Shown: positions 8,185 to 14,891 of the stretch, piece by piece
Layout of the letters: each line of letters starts with the position of its first letter
Position numbering within the stretch: the first letter of the stretch is position 1
The notes under the pieces: generated by a model
Database searches by the model: none
What the model was told of the DNA's origin: nothing
What the model saw: only the letters and a program-made list of their open reading frames with translations
NCBI RefSeq assembly: GCF_900101905.1
Contig: NZ_FNAJ01000002.1
Span: 496,001-560,000 of the forward strand
DNA: 64,000 nucleotides
Reading direction: 5' to 3'
Origin: Myxococcus virescens
GTDB taxonomy: Bacteria > Myxococcota > Myxococcia > Myxococcales > Myxococcaceae
Made by a program: the position numbers and the translations under genes

Positions 8185-9114
8185 TCAGAAACTCCGCTGC
8201 ACGGTCCGCGCGGTGCCACCCGTGGGGCCAGCGCCGCTCGCGATGCGATACCAGCTCACGCCATCCGTTGAATAACGGAACCCGAATGCATAGGCGCTCC
8301 ACGGCGTATACGCGAGCGGTTCCGCGGCGAGGTTCCAGCGGTACCGGTAGTTGTTGCCCACCCGGCCCTGATAGGCCAGCCACTGGTGCTGCGTGGCCGC
8401 GCCGTCCACGCTGAACTCCACCTGCGCCTGGATGAGCTCGGGACGCGCGGTGGCGGCGTCCGTCACGCCGGGCACGTACACGTCCGCGTCCACGAACTTG
8501 CAGGCGCGCTCCATGACGTAGCTGTCGATGACGATGGGGTCCGCCAGCCCGTCGCGGTGCTCGCAGTCGCGCGCGAAGCTGCCGCCCCAGTCACCGGCCC
8601 ACACCACGGCGGAGGGCGACTGCGCCTCCACGGGGAAGACGTAGTTCTGGCCGTAGTTGCTGTCGTACTTCGGCGCGCAGGTGCGGCCGGAGGTGAAGAA
8701 CCATGTCTCCACGCTCGTGGCGTCCGAGGGCACCGTCACCTCGAAGGGCTTGTTCACGAACGAAGTGCTGCCCGTGGCCTGCTTCACGCTGCCGCTGAAG
8801 AGCTGGCCGCTGGGGAGGAAGCGGACATAGGCCAGCGTGTCCCACGCCTGCTGGCCGGCGTAGGTGCTGTGGTGGCAGTCCGTCATCCGGTACAGGTCGT
8901 AGTCGACGACGAGCGTGCCGCCGCGGACGATGGCGCCGTGCTGCGAGTGCGTCCAGCCGTTGAGGAAGCGCACCGTGGCGGTGGGCGTGGTGAGCGGCGC
9001 CTGCTGTGTCTCCGTGGTGCTGACAGACGTCTCCTCCTGCTGCTGCGGCGCTCCGCCACAGGCCGCCAGCAGCGGCAACGCGAGGGTTAGATGCTTCCAG
9101 GCAGACGTCTTCAT
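8185..9114 (-). CDS. Lipoprotein, possibly DUF6209 family
   Basis: A 309-residue lipoprotein. MKTSAWKHLTLALPLL followed by AACGG gives a clear lipobox; GGAG stands nine bases before the ATG at 9114. A short Gln/Thr-rich linker precedes a beta-rich domain with many Trp, Tyr and paired Cys (TDCHHSTYAG, GRTCAPKYDSNYGQ, ARDCEHRDG, ERACKFVDADVY). The repeated GWTHSQHGAIVRGG / YRMTDC style and the paired Cys fit the secreted DUF6209-type proteins of myxobacteria, but this assignment is from memory. No catalytic motif is visible. The gene is divergent from dbpA across about 350 bases. Confidence 0.7.
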   Translation of the reverse strand: MKTSAWKHLTLALPLLAACGGAPQQQEETSVSTTETQQAPLTTPTATVRFLNGWTHSQHGAIVRGGTLVVDYDLYRMTDCHHSTYAGQQAWDTLAYVRFLPSGQLFSGSVKQATGSTSFVNKPFEVTVPSDATSVETWFFTSGRTCAPKYDSNYGQNYVFPVEAQSPSAVVWAGDWGGSFARDCEHRDGLADPIVIDSYVMERACKFVDADVYVPGVTDAATARPELIQAQVEFSVDGAATQHQWLAYQGRVGNNYRYRWNLAAEPLAYTPWSAYAFGFRYSTDGVSWYRIASGAGPTGGTARTVQRSF

Positions 9115-9470
9115 GCGGGGTTCTCCAGGAAATTTGGATACCGCCACTTAGCAGGACTTCCTGGCGCATTCGCTGCCAGCCGCTCGCCCTGTCAGGGAGC
9201 GTGCGGTTTCGCTCCTTCATGCCGCCACCGACGGTGGCGAGCACAAGGGTGGACAGCATGGCCAGTCCGCTGCGGCGGGAGGGCATGGAGGCTCCGGACG
9301 GGGTTGGTGATTTCAGGTAAAGCTTGATTTTCCACGGAGGGTGCGCCGGGCAAGCCGGTGCGGGCGGCCGGGAGAGGTCGGCGGCTTCACTTGTCCTGCC
9401 TTCGCTGGGTGTGACATGGGGCCTGCAGAACCCGAGGCTCCTTCCGTGCCTCCGCTCATCGAGGCCCCGA
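9115..9470. other. Divergent intergenic region with two small hairpins
   Basis: This 356-base stretch separates the lipoprotein and dbpA. It holds two inverted repeats, 9196-9201 with 9210-9215 and the tight GCCACC/GGTGGC hairpin at 9224-9238. No convincing gene is present: a minus-strand frame starting at 9286 has a signal-peptide-like opening but runs out of frame into the lipoprotein gene. Confidence 0.4.
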
Positions 9471-10856
9471 ATGGACTTTTCCGCGCTCGCGCTATCTCCC
9501 CCCCTGCTCCAGGTCCTGGAGGAGCTCGACTTCAAGACGGCCACGCCCATCCAGGCGCAGAGCATCCCGGTGCTGCTCCAGGGCAGGGACCTGGTCGGCC
9601 AGGCGCAGACGGGCAGCGGCAAGACGGCGGCCTTCGCGCTGCCGCTGCTCCAGAAGGTCCAGTTGCAGCACCGCAAGGTGCAGGCGCTGGTGCTGTGTCC
9701 GACGCGTGAGCTGTGCGCGCAGGTGGCGGGCGAGATTCGCAGGTTGGGGCGGCGGCTGCCCGGGCTCCAGGTGCTGGTGCTCGCGGGAGGCCAGCCCATC
9801 CGCCCGCAGCTGGAAGCACTGGAGAAGGGCGCGCACCTGGCGGTGGGAACGCCGGGCCGGGTGCTGGATGTGCTGGACCGCGAGGCGCTGGAGACGCGGC
9901 AGCTGTCCACGGTGGTGCTGGACGAGGCGGACCGGATGCTCGACATGGGCTTCCGCGAGGACATGGAGCGCATCCTCGGGGCCATGCCGCCGCGGCGGCA
10001 GACGGTGCTCTTCTCCGCCACCTTCCCGCCGGACATCGAGGCACTCAGCCGCGCCTTCCAGCGTCAGCCCGTCCGCGTCACGGTGGAGACCACCACCGCG
10101 GGGCCCGACATCCAGCAGGTGCGCTACGACTGCGAGCCGGAGGAGAAGCAGGCCCTGTTGCTGCGCATCCTCCGGCACTACCAGCCGGCGTCCGCCATCG
10201 TCTTCTGCAACCTCAAGGCAACCGTGGTGGAGTTGAAGAAGTCGCTCTCCGCGTCGGGCGTCAGCGTGGACGGGCTCCAGGGGGATTTGGAGCAGTTCGA
10301 GCGCGACCGGGTGATGGCGAAGTTCCGCAACCAGAGCACGCGGGTGCTCATCGCCACGGACGTGGCGGGACGCGGCATCGACGTGGAGGCGCTGGATGCC
10401 GTCATCAACTTCGACCTGCCCATGCAGGCCGAGCCCTACGTGCACCGCATCGGACGCACCGGACGGGCGGGGCGCGCGGGCCTGGCCGTCTCCATCGTCA
10501 CGCCTCGGGATGGCCGCAAGGTGGACGACATCCAACTGGCCACCGGCGTGAAGCTGGAGCGCGGGGACGTGGAGTCACTGCCCTCGGCGGATCCTCGCAA
10601 CGCGGTGTCCCTGGAGTCGACGTGGGACACGCTCTACATCTCCGCCGGACGCAAGGACAAGATGCGGCCCGGGGACATCCTGGGCGCGCTCACGGGCGAG
10701 GCGGGCGGGCTCGACGCGACCGACGTGGGCAAGATTGAAATCCAGGACCACGTGGCCTACGTCGCCGTCGCCCGGCGCGTGTCGCGGGTGGCCTTCCAGC
10801 GGCTGAGCGAGGGCCGCATCAAGGGCCGCCGTTACAAAATCGAGCGCGTGAAGTAG
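9471..10856 (+). CDS. dbpA: ATP-dependent RNA helicase DbpA
   Basis: A 461-residue DEAD-box helicase, close to the usual 457 of DbpA. Helicase motifs are complete and in order: Q motif (FKTATPIQAQSIP), AQTGSGKT with K51, PTREL, GG, TPGR, DEAD, SAT, then RGIDVEALDAVINFDLP and YVHRIGRTGRAGR in the second RecA lobe. The C-terminal about 75 residues (SAGRKDKMRPGDILGALTGE ... VAVARRVSRVAFQRL ... GRRYKIERVK) form the DbpA RNA-binding domain that targets hairpin 92 of 23S rRNA. It therefore acts in late 50S ribosome assembly. The start at 9471 was chosen because the upstream extension of the frame has no helicase homology. The gene converges with the GTPase gene, 9 bases apart. Confidence 0.93.
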   Translation: MDFSALALSPPLLQVLEELDFKTATPIQAQSIPVLLQGRDLVGQAQTGSGKTAAFALPLLQKVQLQHRKVQALVLCPTRELCAQVAGEIRRLGRRLPGLQVLVLAGGQPIRPQLEALEKGAHLAVGTPGRVLDVLDREALETRQLSTVVLDEADRMLDMGFREDMERILGAMPPRRQTVLFSATFPPDIEALSRAFQRQPVRVTVETTTAGPDIQQVRYDCEPEEKQALLLRILRHYQPASAIVFCNLKATVVELKKSLSASGVSVDGLQGDLEQFERDRVMAKFRNQSTRVLIATDVAGRGIDVEALDAVINFDLPMQAEPYVHRIGRTGRAGRAGLAVSIVTPRDGRKVDDIQLATGVKLERGDVESLPSADPRNAVSLESTWDTLYISAGRKDKMRPGDILGALTGEAGGLDATDVGKIEIQDHVAYVAVARRVSRVAFQRLSEGRIKGRRYKIERVK

Positions 10857-10865
10857 CCCGGGCGT

Positions 10866-11951
10866 CTACGCGGCGCCGCGCAGGGACATCTCCTCGCGGA
10901 AGGCCTGGATGACCTCTTCCTCGGTGGGCAGCTCGCCACAGCGCTTCTCCATCAACTTGGAGAGGACGGCGACGTAGGCCTCGCCGAACAGCGTGGTGAG
11001 CGCGGTGGCGGTGGTGGCGGAGATGAGCGCGCCAATCGCCGTGCCCGGGCCGGGGACGAGCTTCAGCAGGCCGGATACGATGGACTGGCCGGTGAAGGTG
11101 GCGCCCAGGCCGGTGATGCCCGCGCCCACCAGCGTGGAGAGGAAGGCCTCCGTCAGCGGGAGGCCGAAGACGCTACTCACCCCCGCCAGCATTCCGACCT
11201 GCGTGGGGACGAGCAGGGCGGCGTCGGCGAAAGGGATGGGGACGGCTCCAATGAGGCCGGCGGCGGCCGCGGCGCTGGCGACGATGCCGTGCGCGCGCTT
11301 GCGCTTCTGGCTGATGCTCACGCGCTGGGCGGCGGCGAAGGCGTTGCGCTGGGCTTCGGGGACCAGCTCCATGGTGAGCTCGACGAGCTCCACCAGTCCC
11401 TTGGGCTGGAGCGTATGGCCCTCGTCGTCCGTCTCCTGGAGCGCGCGCACGCGCATGACGTTACGGGACATGGGCAGCAGCTTCTGCACCTCCGCGCGGA
11501 AGCCCTGGTCGCTGCGCGCCTTGGTGACGACGACCACCACCGGCATGTGCCGCGCGAGCATCTCCGCCGCCTTCACGTCACCGTCCTCCACGCGGCGCGA
11601 GTCCTCGCTGATGCACAGCCAGGCGCAGTGCAGGTGGCGCGTGGCGTCCGCGTCCTTCGCGCGCGCGGCCACCAGCTCCTCCAGCAGCTTCAGCGTCTCT
11701 TGAAAGGCGCCCAGCTCCAGGCCGCGGGTGTCGAGGATGCTGACGGGGATGCCGTCCTTCGTGTACTCGCGCGTCTCCTTCGTGACGGGGCGGCCCTGGC
11801 CGGTGTCCGCGATGCGGCCGTGGAACACCGCGTTGACCAGCGTGCTCTTGCCCACGCCGCTGCGGCCCGCGATGACGATGTTGACCCGGCCGCGCTTGCG
11901 GAAGGCCTCTTCGACCTGCTTGCGGATCTCCTCCGCCAGATGGATGTCCAT
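10866..11951 (-). CDS. GTPase with C-terminal DUF697-like membrane domain
   Basis: A 361-residue Era/dynamin-like small GTPase. P-loop GRSGVGKST at 29-37, switch II DTRG, and the guanine-specificity motif TKARSD are all present. The C-terminal half contains long Gly/Ala-rich hydrophobic stretches (GIVASAAAAAGLIGAVPIPF, GLPLTEAFLSTLVGAGITG), typical of DUF697 domains that insert in or lie on the membrane. Such proteins are thought to couple GTP hydrolysis to membrane processes, but no specific role is known to me. It is the next gene downstream of the Sdp-like operon on the same strand, separated by 271 bases, so a shared transcript is possible but unproven. Confidence 0.85.
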   Translation of the reverse strand: MDIHLAEEIRKQVEEAFRKRGRVNIVIAGRSGVGKSTLVNAVFHGRIADTGQGRPVTKETREYTKDGIPVSILDTRGLELGAFQETLKLLEELVAARAKDADATRHLHCAWLCISEDSRRVEDGDVKAAEMLARHMPVVVVVTKARSDQGFRAEVQKLLPMSRNVMRVRALQETDDEGHTLQPKGLVELVELTMELVPEAQRNAFAAAQRVSISQKRKRAHGIVASAAAAAGLIGAVPIPFADAALLVPTQVGMLAGVSSVFGLPLTEAFLSTLVGAGITGLGATFTGQSIVSGLLKLVPGPGTAIGALISATTATALTTLFGEAYVAVLSKLMEKRCGELPTEEEVIQAFREEMSLRGAA

Positions 11952-12124
11952 GGGCTGCCGCCGCCTCCGCTGGTGAGCCCTCCCGCGTTGACGGGAGGGA
12001 GCTTCAGCGTAGCGGAAAGGCCGCGCGGGTCGACGATGGACCCACGCGGCGCGGAAGGCTCCTGGACCCAGGACGGACGGACATCCAGGCCCTGCCTGCG
12101 GCGACGTGTGCCTGCCTGAGGGCA

Positions 12125-12147
12125 AGAGAGCGAGAGAGCGAGAGAGC
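12125..12147 (+). repeat. Short GA-rich tandem repeat
   Basis: The 8-base unit AGAGAGCG is repeated almost three times between the GTPase gene and the SdpB-like gene. It is a simple-sequence tract with no visible coding role. Confidence 0.6.
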
Positions 12148-12222
12148 CCTTGTGGCCCGCTCACCGTGACGCGAACGCCGCGGCCTTGGGGTGTGCCAGG
12201 GCGGCGGCGACGTCGCAGTGCT

Positions 12223-13215
12223 TCATGCGCCGTCGGTGGGGGGCACCGACGCCACCTGCACCGCTACCGGCTCCAGGGACGGCGTGGCGGTGGGCACGGG
12301 CGGGGTCCGCATGTGTCGCACCCAGGCGCGGAGGCCCTCGAAGCGGAAGAGCTCGTCGAGCGGACGGAGCAGCAGAATGAGCGCGCCGCACATGACGAGC
12401 ACGAAGCTGATGAGCCCATGGAACACGGCGATGCCCAGGTGGAAGCTGATGCCCAGGGGCAGCAGCACTCGGCGCAGGGACGGGGTCAGCAGCGGGCCCA
12501 GCGCGAGCCCCAGCTCCAGCAGCAGCACGGACCAGGTGAGCAGCGCCACCACGGGACTGCTCAGGACGGGGCGCATCACGCTGGCCAGCCAGTCCGGTGC
12601 ACCGACGCTGGGGTCCAGCAGCCAGTAGTACAGGGCCGTGCCGTCCACCCACTCCATCACCTTGAACTTGCCGACGGAGGCGTGGAAGTAGATGCCCGCC
12701 ACCTGGAGGCGGAGCATCACCCAGGCCGACCGGGCGATGAGCCGCTTCGCCTCGTCGTTCCCCATGGATTCGCGGGGCGCGTCCCAGTGCCAGCGCCGGT
12801 CATCCGTGAGCGCCAGGGGCAGCATCAGCAGCGCCAGGATGGCGGCAATCTGGTCACCGCCGTCCGTCAGCGACGCGGACCACGGCATGCTGACGGCCAC
12901 CCACCAGTGCACCAGTCCCGTGACGCGCGGGCGCCAGCCGGAGGCGACGACGAGCAGCAGCAGCACCGCCGCCCACCGCGCCACCTCCAGCCAGCCGGAG
13001 GGGAGCACGCAGAAGAAGGACGCCGCGCGGATGCCCTCGCAGACGGGGGCCTCGGGGATGCCCGCGACGGGCCGGAACAGCGTTGTGGTGTCGCTGAAGG
13101 CCAGCGTGCCACCCGTCCCCAGCGCGACCAGCGTGCGCGCCAGGCCATAGGTATTGCTCCAGGGGGAAGGGCCCGCCACCCAGGCGCGGGCACGGTTTCC
13201 AAGCGCGGTCAGCAT
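12223..13215 (-). CDS. SdpB-like HTTM membrane protein
   Basis: A 330-residue polytopic protein with about eight hydrophobic segments and the horizontally transferred transmembrane (HTTM) layout of gamma-carboxylase relatives. Length (330 versus about 323 in Bacillus subtilis SdpB), the segment VAGIYFHASVGKFKVMEWVD with YYWLLDP, and position after an SdpA-like gene point to SdpB. In Bacillus, SdpA and SdpB together mature the SdpC toxin; a membrane-embedded processing role is inferred here. The ATG at 13215 overlaps the stop of the SdpA-like gene by 7 bases, so translation is coupled. The C-terminus carries a Pro/Thr/Val-rich tail not needed for the core fold. Confidence 0.82.
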   Translation of the reverse strand: MLTALGNRARAWVAGPSPWSNTYGLARTLVALGTGGTLAFSDTTTLFRPVAGIPEAPVCEGIRAASFFCVLPSGWLEVARWAAVLLLLVVASGWRPRVTGLVHWWVAVSMPWSASLTDGGDQIAAILALLMLPLALTDDRRWHWDAPRESMGNDEAKRLIARSAWVMLRLQVAGIYFHASVGKFKVMEWVDGTALYYWLLDPSVGAPDWLASVMRPVLSSPVVALLTWSVLLLELGLALGPLLTPSLRRVLLPLGISFHLGIAVFHGLISFVLVMCGALILLLRPLDELFRFEGLRAWVRHMRTPPVPTATPSLEPVAVQVASVPPTDGA

Positions 13216-13847
13216 TCGACGTCCAACCTCAGGACCTTCGAGGGCATGGTGATGGGCTTCCCCTGGTTGGTGCGGCTCCAGGCCCAGGGAACGGCCCGCT
13301 GGAAGACGATGCCCAGTTGGCCGCAGTACGTGGGCCGCGGGCTGGTGTTGCGGAGCGTCTTGGCCACGGGGGCGCGCTCCAGGCAGACGGAGGGGGCTTC
13401 CTTGCAGTCCTCCCGGGGAAGGGTCGCTGTGTCGTGGAGGAGCAGCCCCAGTTCCACGCCCTGCGCCCGCGCGGCCCGGTTGATGCCGAAGGCGTTCTTC
13501 CACTGGAAGTTGGGCGTGTCGCTTCCCCAGGTCCACTGGCCTTCCGCGGTGCGGAGGTAGGGCAGCATCCGGTCATCACGCGGGTCGCGGGTGAAGAAGG
13601 CCCACCCCTCTGGCAGCAGCAGCTTGATGTTGAAGTGCTTCTCGAAGGGCAGCTCGATGGGGTTGTAGGGCAGCGCCGCGTGCAGGGCGTAGACCGTGAG
13701 CGTGGTCCAGCCCAGGATGAGTCCCAGGGCCAGCAGGCCCAGGCGGCGCGTTGGGGAGGTCTGGGGAGAGGGAGGAGTGGACTCGGTCACGGCCGTGCTC
13801 GGGGAAGAGGAAGAAGGGGAGTGCCCACCGGTGAGGGCGATGGACAC
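13209..13847 (-). CDS. SdpA-like antimicrobial peptide maturation protein
   Basis: A 212-residue protein with a Ser/Pro/Thr-rich N-terminal extension (1-33), one membrane span (RLGLLALGLILGWTTLTVYA) and a soluble domain containing the SdpA hallmark LLPEGWAFFTRDPRDDRMLPY. Bacillus SdpA is about 158 residues, so the extra length is the N-terminal tail. The SdpA family works with SdpB to produce active SDP peptide from SdpC. The start is GTG at 13847; GGAG lies 11 bases upstream. It follows the SdpC-like gene by 17 bases and overlaps the SdpB-like start. Two Cys pairs (REDCKEAPSVCLE; YCGQ) are present in the exported domain. Confidence 0.85.
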   Translation of the reverse strand: MSIALTGGHSPSSSSPSTAVTESTPPSPQTSPTRRLGLLALGLILGWTTLTVYALHAALPYNPIELPFEKHFNIKLLLPEGWAFFTRDPRDDRMLPYLRTAEGQWTWGSDTPNFQWKNAFGINRAARAQGVELGLLLHDTATLPREDCKEAPSVCLERAPVAKTLRNTSPRPTYCGQLGIVFQRAVPWAWSRTNQGKPITMPSKVLRLDVEC

Positions 13848-13864
13848 TCCCCGGAGTGCTCCGA

Positions 13865-14500
13865 CTACTCAGCGGCGGCGAACCGCTTCGCCAGCATGTC
13901 CACCCACACGTCACGCTGGAGCTGGCTGGACTGCGGGCCTTCCATGACCGGGGTCATGTCGATCTGGGTCAGGATGAGGATCAGCACGAGGGCGACGGCC
14001 ACGGCCGTCTCCACGTACAGGTACAGGCCCGCTTCGACCTGCTGCAGGGCGGCGGCGTTGATTTCACCCGCCTGGCCCGCGTCCTTGCGCAGCGCGTTCG
14101 CCGCTGCAACCGTCAGCTCCCGCGTGTCCGTCAGCAGCTGGTCGATGACCAGGTGGTTGCCGCTGCGCAGGTCGTTGCCGAAGCGCTCGAAGAACGCCGG
14201 GTCCAGCGCGCTCATCTTCGCGATGACGGCCTCGGCGGCCTCTTCGCGCTTGGCCAGCGTCTCGTCGCCCAGCTTCGCCTTGATCTCCGGACGCTGCCAG
14301 AGGTCGTCGAAGTAGTGCGCCGCGGGGCCCAGGCCGAAGGCCATGCCCTTGAACAGGTTCTGCCCGGACAGGGCCTGGTTCTGGGTGATGCCGGCCGACG
14401 GGCCGCTGCTGCCATCCGCGGGACCGCAGCCGATACCGAAGGTAGAGAAGGTCATGAAGGCCGTCACGGCCGAGGTCAGCTTCAAGGTGGAACGCTTCAA
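13865..14500 (-). CDS. SdpC-like antimicrobial peptide precursor
   Basis: A 211-residue exported precursor. The start is TTG at 14500 with GGAG seven bases upstream; residues 1-25 form a signal peptide ending GIGC. The conserved SdpC opening follows (ALSGQNLFKGMAFGLGPAA), then a helical pro-region, and near the C-terminus a strongly hydrophobic stretch at about 159-186 (LYLYVETAVAVALVLILILT) where Bacillus SdpC yields its 42-residue toxin. Unlike Bacillus SDP, this region has no Cys pair, so the mature peptide would lack the disulfide. Gene order is C-A-B instead of A-B-C. No SdpI-type immunity protein or SdpR-like regulator is encoded within several genes on either side. Confidence 0.83.
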   Translation of the reverse strand: MKRSTLKLTSAVTAFMTFSTFGIGCGPADGSSGPSAGITQNQALSGQNLFKGMAFGLGPAAHYFDDLWQRPEIKAKLGDETLAKREEAAEAVIAKMSALDPAFFERFGNDLRSGNHLVIDQLLTDTRELTVAAANALRKDAGQAGEINAAALQQVEAGLYLYVETAVAVALVLILILTQIDMTPVMEGPQSSQLQRDVWVDMLAKRFAAAE

Positions 14501-14581
14501 GGTGTGCTCCAGGGCAACGGGGTGCTTGCCCGCGAGGCACGCCGGCCGGCCGGGTGCGTCACAGGCAAGTCACGATTTTGG

Positions 14582-14649
14582 TTAAGTCGGATTTATATGC
14601 AATCCATAGAATTACTTAAAATTATACGCCTGCGTATCAGTTTCGTGGA
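14582..14649 (-). promoter_or_regulatory. AT-rich promoter with operator-like palindrome for the sdpC-like gene
   Basis: This is an AT-rich island in a G+C-rich genome. Read on the minus strand it has a perfect -10 TATAAT (14626-14621) with a weak TCCACG (14649-14644) 17 bases upstream. A perfect palindrome ATACGC-N2-GCGTAT (14624-14637) overlaps the -10 box and would suit a repressor. Downstream in the leader are nested inverted repeats: TTAAGT/ACTTAA (14582-14587, 14614-14619) enclosing GGATT/AATCC (14589-14593, 14601-14605). The predicted 5' leader is about 110 bases. The rest of 14650-14831 shows nothing I can assign. Confidence 0.55.
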
Positions 14650-14831
14650 TATCGACTAATTCAATTTGAGTGCGCTAGACGGACTTGGCGGGTCTGATTT
14701 CAGGCTGGGTCCGGGCATTCCCCCGTCAGAGCGGCCAGTCAGGACAGGGGGCACACACACGAGCGCCGCTCCCGCCTTGCCGCATCGGTGCGCGGTCCTC
14801 ACCCCTTTACCCACAAAGGAGCAGAACTCGC

Positions 14832-14888
14832 ATGCGCGCACGCAACGCGTTCGCCGGCGTCGTGATGCGCCGGCTCCGGGCCTGGTGA
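14832..14888 (+). other. Possible 18-residue cationic small ORF with strong RBS
   Basis: An ATG at 14832 is preceded by AAAGGAG nine bases upstream and reads MRARNAFAGVVMRRLRAW before a TGA, ending 3 bases from the stop of the convergent BatA-like gene. The peptide has five Arg and no acidic residue. A 7-bp hairpin (14853-14859 with 14868-14874) inside it could simply be the terminator of the opposite-strand operon, so coding status is doubtful. Confidence 0.25.
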
Positions 14889-14891
14889 CGG

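Noticed and set aside
9080..9286. Minus-strand frame opening with a signal-peptide-like MPSRRSGLAMLSTLVLATVG
   Set aside because: It continues out of frame into the lipoprotein gene and has no ribosome binding site; likely chance.
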